64,000 nt of DNA from DUQW01 sp050953805 (GTDB lineage: Bacteria > Bacillota_I > Bacilli_A > Acholeplasmatales > Acholeplasmataceae), in NCBI GenBank assembly GCA_050953805.1, contig JBMNNE010000001.1:124001-188000 (forward strand), given 5' to 3'. The notes beneath the pieces were generated by a model, which did not search any database, had not been told where the DNA came from, and saw only the letters and a program-made list of their open reading frames with translations. This document shows positions 42,469 through 51,181 of this stretch, in pieces. The translations under genes and the position numbers were made by a program. The first letter of the stretch is position 1; every line of letters starts with the position of its first letter.

Positions 42469-42544
42469 TGGTGGAGCCAAGGGGGCTCGAACCCCTGGCC
42501 TCATGGCTGCCAGCCATGCGCTCTCCCAGCTGAGCTATGGCCCC
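42469..42544 (-). tRNA. tRNA-Ala (anticodon GGC)
   Basis: A 76-base cloverleaf: acceptor GGGGCCA/TGGCTCC, anticodon stem CATGG/CCATG, loop CTGGCAG with GGC, T-arm AGGGG/CCCCT and encoded CCA. Confidence 0.96.
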
Positions 42545-42572
42545 ATAAGTAAGGCAGTGCCTTACTTTATTT

Positions 42573-43442
42573 TTATCTTTGAGTTGCGAAAAAGAAAACT
42601 GCGATAGTTCCTGGACCGGCATGAGCACCGATTACAGGTCCAACATAGTTAATTAATTTTACCTTTAATCCTAAACCTAACTCTTCAATTCTTTCTTTAA
42701 CCGATAATGCGGCCTCAAGATCGTCACCATGTGAAATAAAGACATCTTTTGGTAAATTTGGATCATGGGTTTCAGCCACTTTTTCAACTAAAGTCTTCAG
42801 AGCTTTTTTCCTGCCCCTTACTTTCCCCATTGGGATTAATCGTCCTTCAATATCAACATGTAAAATCGGTTTAATTCCTAAGATTGAACCAATAACAGCA
42901 CTGGCTCCGCCAAGGCGACCACCTCTTTTTAAAAACATTAAATCGTCAACCGTAAACCAATGAGCTACAAAATACTTAATTTGTTCAATATATTCATATA
43001 GCTTTTCAATAGTATAACCTTCTTTACGTTTCATAGCCGCAAGATAAGCAATTAATCCTTCTCCTAAAGAAGCAGCCTTAGTGTCAACTAAGTAAACTTT
43101 TTGTTGATGATCTTCAAATAATTCAGCTGCAATTCTGGCAGAATTGAATGTGCCTGATAAGGCACTTGAAAACCCTAATATTAAAACATCTTTTCCTTTG
43201 TCAAATTCTTTTTGAATTAACTCAACATATTCGCTAACATTTAACTGTGAAGTAGTAGCAACTTTTCCTGATCTCATTTGCTCATAAAAGTCTTTAACAT
43301 CTAAACTACGATAATCTAAATAATTTATGTATTCAGTTCCTTCAATCGTAAACTTCAGTGGAGCTAATACTAGGTCTAATTCCTTTCTTACCTCTTCAGT
43401 TAAATCAGCACTAGAATTAATAATAATACTGTACTTATACAT
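42573..43442 (-). CDS. fakB: DegV/FakB fatty-acid-binding protein
   Basis: DegV-family proteins bind a fatty acid and present it to the kinase FakA for phosphorylation. The 289-residue protein reads YSIIINSSADLTEEV, LAPLKFTIEGTEYINYLD, KVATTSQLNVSEYVELIQ, VLILGFSSALSGTFNSARIA, VYLVDTKAASLGEGLIAYLA and FMFLKRGGRLGG-like, ending GPVIGAHAGPGTIAVFFF. The start at 43442 is chosen because GGGGG is at the right distance; the ATG at 43448 is too near it. fakA is on the same strand 4 kb away, supporting FakB function. Confidence 0.85.
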   Translation of the reverse strand: MYKYSIIINSSADLTEEVRKELDLVLAPLKFTIEGTEYINYLDYRSLDVKDFYEQMRSGKVATTSQLNVSEYVELIQKEFDKGKDVLILGFSSALSGTFNSARIAAELFEDHQQKVYLVDTKAASLGEGLIAYLAAMKRKEGYTIEKLYEYIEQIKYFVAHWFTVDDLMFLKRGGRLGGASAVIGSILGIKPILHVDIEGRLIPMGKVRGRKKALKTLVEKVAETHDPNLPKDVFISHGDDLEAALSVKERIEELGLGLKVKLINYVGPVIGAHAGPGTIAVFFFATQR

Positions 43443-43466
43443 TTTCATCCCCCTATAAAATATATT

Positions 43467-44864
43467 TTATTTAACTAATTCATATAATGTTCTAACGCCA
43501 ACTCCAGTAGCACCGTTAGAATAATATCCTCTTGGTTTACCCCATGATGGACCAGCGATATCTAAGTGAACAAATGGTTTTTTCTCTGCAAAGTGTTCTA
43601 AAAAAATACCAGCTGTAATAGCGCCAGCTCCACCAGCAACAGAATTTTTAAGATCGCCAATTTCACCTTTTACCGCTTTTTCAAGTGATGGGGTTACTGG
43701 TAATTGCCAGATCATTTCTCCAGCCTTTTCACCAGCTTCTTTTACTTCTTTAAAGAAACGTTCATTATTCGTTGTGGAACCAATAATTTCCATTCCTAAT
43801 GCAACAACACATGCTCCAGTTAATGTTGATAATTCAACAATTTTTGTTGTATTTAATTGAGTTGCTGCATAATAAATTGAATCGGCTAAAGTCACTCTAC
43901 CTTCAGCATCAGTATTACCAATTTCAATCGTTGTTCCTTTCATACTTGAAACAACATCACCATTTTTATAAGCCGAACCGTTGATTAAATTTTCAGTTAA
44001 TGCAGTAACTGCAACAACATTAACTGGTAACTTATTATCACTAATTGCCTTCATTGCACCAACTACAGCAGCTGATCCTGACATATCTGAATGCATAGTT
44101 GCCATACTATTAGCTGGTTTAATGGCATATCCTCCAGAGTCATAAGTTAAACCTTTACCAACAAAAGTAATGTGTTCTTTTACTTCTTTGTTAGGTAGAT
44201 ACTTCATAACGACAAATCTTGGATCTTTATCGCTTCCACTAGCAACTGCAAGTAATGCTTTCATTCCTAGTGCTTCAATTTGAGGTTTATCAAAAACTTC
44301 AACTTCAACTTCGCTACCTTTAAATAGATCAACAATTAAATTAGCATAACTTTCTGGGTATAAATCAATTGGTGGAGTATTAATAAAATCTTTCGCAATA
44401 TTAACAGCATTTACTAAATTAGTCGCTTCGGTAACTAAATGTTCAAATTTATTAGCTCCAACAAATGATAACTCGATAGTTGGTTCATTTTCTTCTTTTT
44501 TCGATTTATAACGATCAAAAGAATAATTAGAATGTAATAAACCTTCAGATAAATGGAAAATTAAATCTTTGGCTAACTTATTATCTTTAAAATTGATATG
44601 TGCCCTTGTAACTTTATTTCCAACTAAAGTTTTACCTAATTTAAATCCTGCATTGCGTAATTCTTCGTTGTCTATTTTTTTGTTAGAACCCAATCCTAAA
44701 AAGATAACTCCTTCTCTTTTTACTGATAAATCAGTATAAATTTCTCCAGATTTACCATTAAATAATTTAGCTTTTTTTAATGGTTTTACCGCCTCTGGTA
44801 ATTTGTTTTCAAAAACTAAAACAACTTCAGTTTTTGTCTTCTTATTTAATATAATATTAATCAT
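43467..44864 (-). CDS. pepA: Leucyl aminopeptidase, M17 family
   Basis: A 465-residue cytosolic zinc/manganese aminopeptidase. Signatures: VGKGLTYDSGGYAIKP (metal-binding Asp and Lys), ATMHSDMSGSAAVVGAM, the M17 hallmark NTDAEGRVTLAD and WQLPVTPSL, ending HLDIAGPSWG-type with GATGVGVRTLYELV. ATG at 44864 is preceded by AAAGGTG; the frame begins at 44876 with GTG. It could supply amino acids from peptides, including glutamate for the fermentation. Confidence 0.92.
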   Translation of the reverse strand: MINIILNKKTKTEVVLVFENKLPEAVKPLKKAKLFNGKSGEIYTDLSVKREGVIFLGLGSNKKIDNEELRNAGFKLGKTLVGNKVTRAHINFKDNKLAKDLIFHLSEGLLHSNYSFDRYKSKKEENEPTIELSFVGANKFEHLVTEATNLVNAVNIAKDFINTPPIDLYPESYANLIVDLFKGSEVEVEVFDKPQIEALGMKALLAVASGSDKDPRFVVMKYLPNKEVKEHITFVGKGLTYDSGGYAIKPANSMATMHSDMSGSAAVVGAMKAISDNKLPVNVVAVTALTENLINGSAYKNGDVVSSMKGTTIEIGNTDAEGRVTLADSIYYAATQLNTTKIVELSTLTGACVVALGMEIIGSTTNNERFFKEVKEAGEKAGEMIWQLPVTPSLEKAVKGEIGDLKNSVAGGAGAITAGIFLEHFAEKKPFVHLDIAGPSWGKPRGYYSNGATGVGVRTLYELVK

Positions 44865-44924
44865 TTTGTTCAACACCTTTCTAGATTATTTTATCATATT
44901 CATAAAAACTTATTTATCAAAAGA

Positions 44925-46400
44925 CTATTTTGCCGGCTTAAAACTAATTGTTGCGGCAACCGCTTTTTGCCAATTTTGATACAATCGATCTCTCCTAGCT
45001 TGATTAATTCTAGGATAAAATAATTGTTTAATTTTTTTATTTCTTTCAATTTCGGTTAAATCTGCCCAAAAGCCAACTTTTAATCCTGCCAAATAAGCTG
45101 CCCCTAGCGCCGTAACTTCGGCTTCTTTCGTTTGAATGACTCGAAGTTGCGAAATATCAGCTTGGAATTGTTGCAAGTAGTTATTTCTTGAAGCGCCACC
45201 ATCACATGAAATTGAATTGATTTCGTGATTAGTATCTTTTTCTAATACTCTTAAAACATCTTCAATTTGATATGCAATACTATTTAGAGCCGCTTTAACT
45301 ATATCAAATTGATTTGTTTTACGGTTAATTCCCATAATCGAAGCTCTTACATCCGAATCCCAATAAGGAGTTCCTAACCCAACAAATGCCGGAACGACAT
45401 AAATATCATCAGTTTGAGATTTTAACGCCATTCTTTCCGAATCGCTAGCGTTATTTAAAATCTTTAAATCATCTCGTAACCATTGAACGATAGCTCCTCC
45501 CATAAAAACTGATCCTTCTAAAGCATAAGTTGTTTGACCGCGAAACTTCCAAGCTGGTGTCGTTAATAACCCATTTTTTGATAAAATTGGCTCATTACCA
45601 ATGTTAAGTAATAAGAAACAACCAGTCCCATAAGTAACTTTTAAATCTCCTTCATTAAAACATTGATGACCAAATAGTGATGATTGTTGATCACCAATCA
45701 TCGCTGTAATCGGAATTTTAACGCCATTGTATTCATAATCACCAAAGTAGTCGTCACTTGCAACAACCTCTGGTAAGATTGATTTGGGAATTCCAAAAGC
45801 TTTTAATAACTCATCATCCCATTTTTCTTCAATAATGTTAAATAACATAGTTCTTGAAGCATTAGTAATATCAGTTTTAAAGACTTTTCTATTCGTTAAA
45901 TGCCATAACAAAAAAGTATCAACCGTGCCAAACATAACATCTTCTATATTAATATTGTTGTTATCTAAAATGAATTTGATTTTAGAAGCACTAAAATATG
46001 GATTAATTTTTAATCCTGTTTTCTTTAATACGATATCTTCTAAACCATCTGAAATCCATTTATTAGTAATATCAATAGTATGTTTAGACTGCCAACTAAT
46101 GACATTGTAATATACTTTTCCAGTATGTTTATTCCACATAATGGTTGTTTCTCTTTGATTGGTAATACCGATGGCTTTAACATGATTCGGATCAATTCGA
46201 TGTCGTTTAAAAACACGATCAAGTAACACTAAAACTGAATCAATGATTTCTTGAGCATCTTGTAAGATTTCTCCATTTTTAGTTTCATTAATGCCAATTG
46301 GCATTCCTTCTTTATATAAAACATCTCCTTCTTTGTTTACTACTACAACTCTGGAAGATGTTGTTCCTTGATCGATGGCAATAATATATTCCTTAGGCAT
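44925..46400 (-). CDS. glpK: Glycerol kinase
   Basis: FGGY kinase making glycerol 3-phosphate from glycerol and ATP. The 491-residue protein has IAIDQGTTSSRVVVV (first phosphate motif), GITNQRETTIMW, the FGGY region AMIGDQQSSLFGHQC, KVTYGTGCFLLLNIG, YALEGSVFMGGAIVQWLRD and ISCDGGASRNNYLQQFQADI. It overlaps the 3' end of the monoacylglycerol-lipase-like gene, which would yield glycerol. No glpF or glpO is next to it. Confidence 0.95.
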   Translation of the reverse strand: MPKEYIIAIDQGTTSSRVVVVNKEGDVLYKEGMPIGINETKNGEILQDAQEIIDSVLVLLDRVFKRHRIDPNHVKAIGITNQRETTIMWNKHTGKVYYNVISWQSKHTIDITNKWISDGLEDIVLKKTGLKINPYFSASKIKFILDNNNINIEDVMFGTVDTFLLWHLTNRKVFKTDITNASRTMLFNIIEEKWDDELLKAFGIPKSILPEVVASDDYFGDYEYNGVKIPITAMIGDQQSSLFGHQCFNEGDLKVTYGTGCFLLLNIGNEPILSKNGLLTTPAWKFRGQTTYALEGSVFMGGAIVQWLRDDLKILNNASDSERMALKSQTDDIYVVPAFVGLGTPYWDSDVRASIMGINRKTNQFDIVKAALNSIAYQIEDVLRVLEKDTNHEINSISCDGGASRNNYLQQFQADISQLRVIQTKEAEVTALGAAYLAGLKVGFWADLTEIERNKKIKQLFYPRINQARRDRLYQNWQKAVAATISFKPAK

Positions 46401-47187
46401 GATTAATTAACCAGTCAACTGTCGTTTTAATAACATCTTCACTTTCAATATCATTATATATTTCGTGAAGTGATTTTTCATAAACTACTAATTCTTTGTC
46501 GGTTGAGGCTATTTTTTGATATAAATTTTGACTAAACTCTACTGGAACAATCGGATCTTTTAACCCATGCATAATTAAAGCTGGAACTTTAATATTATCG
46601 TAATTTTTCTTTAATATCTTACTTCCTTTAATCATAACTTCACCAAGATAGCCAATTTTATATTTTTTCAAGACCAATGGATCATTTTGATAATTTTCCT
46701 CAACTTCTTTAATTGAGGCTAACATATTATTTGATAGATTGTTTTTAATTGTTACCCACTTTAATAACTGATAAGGAATTACTTTAAATGGTTTCATTTG
46801 TGGAACCATATCAGTTGCGGCACCACTAGAAATATAACCATCAATATTGAAATATTGACTGGCATAAGTATTAGCAATTCCGCCTCCTAGACTATGTCCT
46901 AATAAGAAAATTTTCCCAGGATATTTATCTTTAATATGTTCAACTAAAGTATAAACATCATTTAAAAGAGTGTCTAAATTTTTAACATAACCTCTCTTGC
47001 CAGCACTTTTCCCGTGTCCTCTTAAATCAAAACGAAAAACGTTGAATTTCGCTTTATTTAAGGCTTTTACCACATGGTCATAACGCCCTGAATGTTCAGC
47101 AATTCCGTGAATGATTAAGACATTAGCTAAACCATTTGAAACTACATCTTCTTTGAAGTATAAAACTTCTTTATCAAATGTTAACAT
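46393..47187 (-). CDS. Alpha/beta hydrolase, monoacylglycerol-lipase-like
   Basis: A 264-residue serine hydrolase resembling monoacylglycerol lipases and lysophospholipases: VLIIHGIAEHSGRYDHV (oxyanion), FRFDLRGHGKSAGKRGYV, nucleophile elbow IFLLGHSLGGGIANTYA, then LIMHGLKDPIVP (acid) and EKSLHEIYND (histidine). No signal peptide. It overlaps glpK by 8 bases, so the release of glycerol and its phosphorylation are probably linked. Exact lipid substrate is inference. Confidence 0.85.
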   Translation of the reverse strand: MLTFDKEVLYFKEDVVSNGLANVLIIHGIAEHSGRYDHVVKALNKAKFNVFRFDLRGHGKSAGKRGYVKNLDTLLNDVYTLVEHIKDKYPGKIFLLGHSLGGGIANTYASQYFNIDGYISSGAATDMVPQMKPFKVIPYQLLKWVTIKNNLSNNMLASIKEVEENYQNDPLVLKKYKIGYLGEVMIKGSKILKKNYDNIKVPALIMHGLKDPIVPVEFSQNLYQKIASTDKELVVYEKSLHEIYNDIESEDVIKTTVDWLINHA

Positions 47188-47210
47188 AAAACCACTCCAA
47201 TCTTTAATTA

Positions 47211-47297
47211 TGGTGCGGCAGACAAGATTTGAACTTGCACATCTGTCCAGATACTACCCCCTCAAGGTAGCGCGTCTACCAATTCCGCCACTGCCGC
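47211..47297 (-). tRNA. tRNA-Leu (anticodon GAG)
   Basis: An 87-base class II tRNA: acceptor GCGGCAG/CTGCCGC, anticodon stem CTACC/GGTAG, loop TTGAGGG with GAG, long variable arm, and encoded CCA. It lies upstream of the lipase gene on the same strand. Confidence 0.95.
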
Positions 47298-47350
47298 CTA
47301 TATATATTATATAACATTATATATCAATATAATATTCATTTAATTAATTA

Positions 47351-47378
47351 AAAAAGGCAGCTGAAATCGCTGCCTTTT
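47351..47378 (-). terminator. Intrinsic terminator after fakA
   Basis: Stem AAAAGGCAGC/GCTGCCTTTT with a seven-base loop and flanking T/A-rich runs, 12 bases after the fakA stop. Confidence 0.85.
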
Positions 47379-47389
47379 GAAATTATAAA

Positions 47390-49063
47390 TTATTCTACTG
47401 CAATAATATATGAATAGATATCTTGTTTACCAGAGATGATATCAACATCAATGTCTGGTGCGATATCTTCAATATAAGCAGCGATTTTTTCTACTTCTTT
47501 TTCACTTACATCAGCTCCGTAGAAAATAGTGATAATTTCTGATTCTTCGGTAATCATTTTTTTAAGTAAGTTTTTAGTAGATTTTAATCTTGAATTAGTT
47601 GATACAGCAATCTTATTGTTGAAAATTCCGATATAGTCATCTTTTTTAATTTCAACACCATTAACTTTTGTATCTCTAACAGCATATGTAATTTCACCTG
47701 AATTAACATCAGAGACAACATCAGTCATTTCTTCTAAGTTTTCGTCTAAATCTCTAGTTGGATCAAAAACCATTAATGAAGCGTAACCTTGTGAGATTGT
47801 TTTTGTTTTTAAAACTCTAATGGTTCTTTCTGGTAATAAATCGATTGTTTGTTCAGCTGTTAAAATGATGTTAGAATTGTTTGGAATGATAATAATATTA
47901 TCAGCATTTAATTCATTAACTGCCTTAACAAATTCTTCAGCTGATGGGTTCATCGTTTGACCGCCATCGATAATATAGTCAACACCTAATTCTTGAAATG
48001 CTGATTTAATCCCTTCACCACTTGCAACGGCAATAATCGCAAATTTAGTTCTTTCTTTTGATTTGACGGCTTGTGCCGATACATTAGTACTTGTAGTATT
48101 TTTTTCAACGATACTACTATGTTGAATTTTCATGTTATCAATTTTAATCGTTTGAAGTTCACCATATTTTTGAGCTAATGTTAACGCAACCCCCGGTTGG
48201 TTAGTATGAACGTGAACTTTTAATATATCGTCCATCACCACTACCACTAATGAATCACCCATTTGTGATAAAGGTTTTTTAATTTGAGTATCATTAAATT
48301 TTTCTGGATCAAACAATTTAACAATAAATTCAGTACAATAAGCAAACTTAATATCTTGTAGTGATTCAAATGCATGATTATCAACAAATTCAGGAATTTG
48401 AGTTGTTGGTTGTGGTTGAACATCAGCCTCAATTAACATTTCACCATTTAATGCCATTTGCATTCCTTCAATAATTTTAATAAAACCAGCTCCACCCGAG
48501 TCAACAACACCAGCTTCTTTTAATACCGGTAAAATTTCAGGAGTTCTTTCTAAAGTTTCATGAGCTTGTTGAACATATAAATCCATTACTTCTTCGATTG
48601 AATGAAGATTGTCTTCTTCTTGTAAGACTCTTTCTGCAGCTTCTCTAACTACAGTTAAAATTGTTCCTTCAACTGGATCCATTACTGCACGATATGCCAT
48701 TTGATATCCACCAACTAAAGATTGAATAAATTCTTTAACTGTTGCAGTCCCATTATTTATTTTTGAAATTTCAGTATAAACCCCACGGAAAAATTGAGAA
48801 AGGATAACTCCTGAGTTACCTCTAGCTCCCATTAATAAACCGCGTGATAATATTTTAGAAACATCGATAATTGATTTTTCTTCTTTGCTCTCAATTTCTC
48901 TAATGCCAGCCATCATTGTCATTTGCATGTTAGTTCCAGTATCACCATCTGGTACTGGGAAAACATTTAAGTGATCAATCTCCTTATGGTTGTTTTTTAA
49001 GTTAACTGCTCCATTAGTAATCATTTTTTTAAAGAGCGTTCCGCTGATTGAATAATTAGCCAT
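47390..49063 (-). CDS. fakA: Fatty acid kinase FakA (DAK2 domain, YloV family)
   Basis: FakA phosphorylates a fatty acid held by a FakB (DegV) protein; the acyl phosphate then enters phospholipid synthesis. The 557-residue protein has the DAK2 ATP-binding domain at about 1-200 (DHLNVFPVPDGDTGTNMQMTM, LMGARGNSGVILSQFFRG, EGTILTVVREAAE, VDSGGAGFIKIIEGM), the middle domain (FAYCTEFIVKLF, DSLVVVVMDDILKVHVHTNQPG) and a C-terminal DegV-like part. Next to rpmB and the rpe/rsgA genes, as in Bacillus, but the usual yloU/asp23 gene is absent. Promoter described separately. Confidence 0.93.
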   Translation of the reverse strand: MANYSISGTLFKKMITNGAVNLKNNHKEIDHLNVFPVPDGDTGTNMQMTMMAGIREIESKEEKSIIDVSKILSRGLLMGARGNSGVILSQFFRGVYTEISKINNGTATVKEFIQSLVGGYQMAYRAVMDPVEGTILTVVREAAERVLQEEDNLHSIEEVMDLYVQQAHETLERTPEILPVLKEAGVVDSGGAGFIKIIEGMQMALNGEMLIEADVQPQPTTQIPEFVDNHAFESLQDIKFAYCTEFIVKLFDPEKFNDTQIKKPLSQMGDSLVVVVMDDILKVHVHTNQPGVALTLAQKYGELQTIKIDNMKIQHSSIVEKNTTSTNVSAQAVKSKERTKFAIIAVASGEGIKSAFQELGVDYIIDGGQTMNPSAEEFVKAVNELNADNIIIIPNNSNIILTAEQTIDLLPERTIRVLKTKTISQGYASLMVFDPTRDLDENLEEMTDVVSDVNSGEITYAVRDTKVNGVEIKKDDYIGIFNNKIAVSTNSRLKSTKNLLKKMITEESEIITIFYGADVSEKEVEKIAAYIEDIAPDIDVDIISGKQDIYSYIIAVE

Positions 49064-49087
49064 AATATTCCTCCTCTTAAATTAACC

Positions 49088-49124
49088 TTGACAATTATAC
49101 TATAATTGATTCTCAAATTGTCAA
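49088..49124 (-). promoter_or_regulatory. fakA promoter embedded in an inverted repeat
   Basis: On the minus strand TTGACA (49119-49124) and TATAAT (49094-49099) with a 19-base spacer. Exact nine-base arms TTGACAATT and AATTGTCAA (49088-49096 and 49116-49124) bracket them, which looks like a regulator operator over the promoter. Confidence 0.55.
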
Positions 49125-49243
49125 AATTTAGTAAATTGCATTAAAAAATACCTTAATTTGCGATAATTAATGCATTTTCGGCTCTTTTTACACAAGTATT
49201 ATAGCATAACATTAATTCAAGAAATGAAAGCCAATGTAAATTC

Positions 49244-49272
49244 TTGCAATTATGTTAAAATTATGGTAAATT
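49244..49272 (+). promoter_or_regulatory. Promoter of rpmB
   Basis: TTGCAA (49244-49249) and TAAATT (49267-49272) with 17 bases between; AAAGGAG follows before the ATG at 49304. Confidence 0.6.
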
Positions 49273-49303
49273 ATAGTGGAAATTATAAAGGAGTGAGATT
49301 GAT

Positions 49304-49492
49304 ATGGCAAAATGTTATGTAACTGGAAAGGGTACTTTAGTTGGCAATAATCGAAGCCATTCTTTACGTGCAACCCGTCGTAAATGGAAAGCTAACTTAC
49401 AAACAGTTAAAATTATCGATGAAAATGGAAACGTTCAACGAGTAAAAGTTTCTGCTCGTGCCCTAAAGAAAAACAATTTAACTCGTGCTTAA
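49304..49492 (+). CDS. rpmB: 50S ribosomal protein L28
   Basis: A 62-residue L28: MAKCYVTGKGTLVGNNRSH, SLRATRRKWKANLQTVKI and RVKVSARALKKNNL are as expected. Divergent from fakA and convergent with rpe, with its own promoter and terminator. In Bacillus rpmB also lies between rpe/rsgA and yloU-yloV, so the order is conserved. Confidence 0.96.
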   Translation: MAKCYVTGKGTLVGNNRSHSLRATRRKWKANLQTVKIIDENGNVQRVKVSARALKKNNLTRA

Positions 49493-49524
49493 TTAAATTT
49501 TTGGTTATATTTTTAAGACAGTTT

Positions 49525-49556
49525 AAAAAAAGTGAAATTTAACTTTCACTTTTTTA
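49525..49556. terminator. Terminator between convergent rpmB and rpe
   Basis: GTGAAA/TTTCAC core extended by A and T runs on each side, so it works in both directions. Confidence 0.85.
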
Positions 49557-49577
49557 TTTTATAATTTATTTCATTAA

Positions 49578-50213
49578 TTATAAATCTCTCAATTTTTCTA
49601 TGGCTTTTTTCCTGTTTTCTTGATTAAATAAATGGCTGCCAACAACAATCATATCAGCTCCAGCCTCTTTAACTAGTTTACCGGTTTCATTGTTAATACC
49701 ACCGTCAACTTCAATAATAAAATTATAGTTGCCTTCTTCTCTTATTCGCTTTAATTCACTAATTTTAACTAGTGAATCGCTCATAAATTTTTGGCCTCCA
49801 AATCCCGGTTCAACACTCATAACTAAAATTAAATCTAATTGTGGAAGATACTTTAAAATTTCACTAACTTGAGTTTTTGGTTTAATTGATAATCCGACCC
49901 CAATATTTTTTTCTTTAATTTTTTTAATTGCTTCTAAAAAGTTTTCACTTTCATAGTGAACTGTAATAAATGCGGTGTTTTCAATGGCAAACCGTTCAAT
50001 CCACTCTAACGGCTTAGCAACCATTAAATGAGTATCAAATGGTAATTTGGTATCTTGTCTTATAATATTAGCAATATGTGGTCCAAATGATAAATTTGGA
50101 ACAAAATTACCGTCCATAATATCTAAATGAATATAATCAGCATTATCAATTGATTCAATTTCTTCTCTTAATTTAGAAAAATTAGCAGTTAAGATTGATG
50201 GAGCTATTAACAT
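49578..50213 (-). CDS. rpe: Ribulose-phosphate 3-epimerase
   Basis: TIM-barrel epimerase interconverting ribulose 5-phosphate and xylulose 5-phosphate. 211 residues: IAPSILTANFSKLREEI, HLDIMDGNFVPNLSFGP (metal His/Asp), FDTHLMVAKPLEWI, ITVHYES, LVMSVEPGFGGQKF and IEVDGGINNETGKLVKEAGADMIVVGSHLF. Follows rsgA by 11 bases in the conserved rsgA-rpe order. Confidence 0.96.
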   Translation of the reverse strand: MLIAPSILTANFSKLREEIESIDNADYIHLDIMDGNFVPNLSFGPHIANIIRQDTKLPFDTHLMVAKPLEWIERFAIENTAFITVHYESENFLEAIKKIKEKNIGVGLSIKPKTQVSEILKYLPQLDLILVMSVEPGFGGQKFMSDSLVKISELKRIREEGNYNFIIEVDGGINNETGKLVKEAGADMIVVGSHLFNQENRKKAIEKLRDL

Positions 50214-50224
50214 ATGATCACCTC

Positions 50225-51181
50225 TTAATAAATAATCTTTTTATTTTTTATTTCTTCAATGAAATTTAGATAATTATCATATCTAGATTTCAAAATATTA
50301 CCTTGTTTTACTTCTGATATAATTTGACATCCCGGTTCTGTAATATGATTGCATGAATTACCAAAACGACATTTATCACTCAATTCAAGAAAATCAGGAT
50401 AATAATTCTTTAGTTCTTCAAATCGGAAAATATCAATATCTAATTTAGAAAAACCAGGAGTATCGGCAATATAGCCGCCACCAATTCGATATAATTCAGA
50501 ATGTCTTGTTGTATGTCTACCACGACCTAAAGCCTTTGAAATTTCTCCAGTCTTTAAATCGAGTCCCGGTTTAATGGCATTTAGAAAAGTTGATTTTCCC
50601 ACTCCAGTTTGACCAGCTAAAACTGTAATTTTATCTTCTAAAAATAGCCTTTCTTTAATAACTGATTCAACATCTAAACTATTAACATAATGAATATCAA
50701 TTCCGTGGTTTTGATAATATTGTAAATCAGCCTTTAAGTTTAGTAATTGTTCTTCTGTTGCTAAATCAATCTTAGTCACTAAGATAACTGGATTTAAATT
50801 ATTTTGAAAGGCTGATATTAAAAATTTATCTAATAAATGAAAACTAAAATCAGGCTCAACTGCCGAAAAAGTGAGTAATAATTGATCAATATTAGCAATA
50901 TCCGGTCTTGATAATTCGTTAATTCTTGGTAAAATTTCATCAATTAAAACAACATCTTCACTATCATCGTAATAACAATAGTCACCAACTTTCGGACTAA
51001 TTTGCAAAAGTTCAATTTCTTTTTTAGTTCTTCTTGAAATCGTCCGATGGAAACTAGAGCTTGGGTCAACTTTTATATGTCTTAGACCTCCTCTAGCTTT
51101 GGCTTCAAATTCTTCTTTAGTTTTAACATCAACTATCGTATAGTTACCGCCGATTAATTTAGTAATTAAAGCTATTTTCAT
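50225..51181 (-). CDS. rsgA: Ribosome small-subunit biogenesis GTPase RsgA
   Basis: A circularly permuted GTPase that checks late 30S maturation. From ATG at 51181 (ATGA overlap with the rlmN stop) it has 318 residues; an upstream in-frame ATG at 51217 would lie inside rlmN. Motifs: OB fold (GGNYTIVDV, ARGGLRHIKV), G4 LVTKIDLA, G1 VLAGQTGVGKSTFLNAI, RGRHTTRHSELY (switch), G3 DTPGFSKLD and the zinc motif CRFGNSCNHITEPGC. Confidence 0.94.
   Translation of the reverse strand: MKIALITKLIGGNYTIVDVKTKEEFEAKARGGLRHIKVDPSSSFHRTISRRTKKEIELLQISPKVGDYCYYDDSEDVVLIDEILPRINELSRPDIANIDQLLLTFSAVEPDFSFHLLDKFLISAFQNNLNPVILVTKIDLATEEQLLNLKADLQYYQNHGIDIHYVNSLDVESVIKERLFLEDKITVLAGQTGVGKSTFLNAIKPGLDLKTGEISKALGRGRHTTRHSELYRIGGGYIADTPGFSKLDIDIFRFEELKNYYPDFLELSDKCRFGNSCNHITEPGCQIISEVKQGNILKSRYDNYLNFIEEIKNKKIIY

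Noticed and set aside
46040..46222. Small frames inside glpK and other long genes
   Set aside because: They have no ribosome site, are rich in composition-driven residues and overlap well-supported coding sequence.
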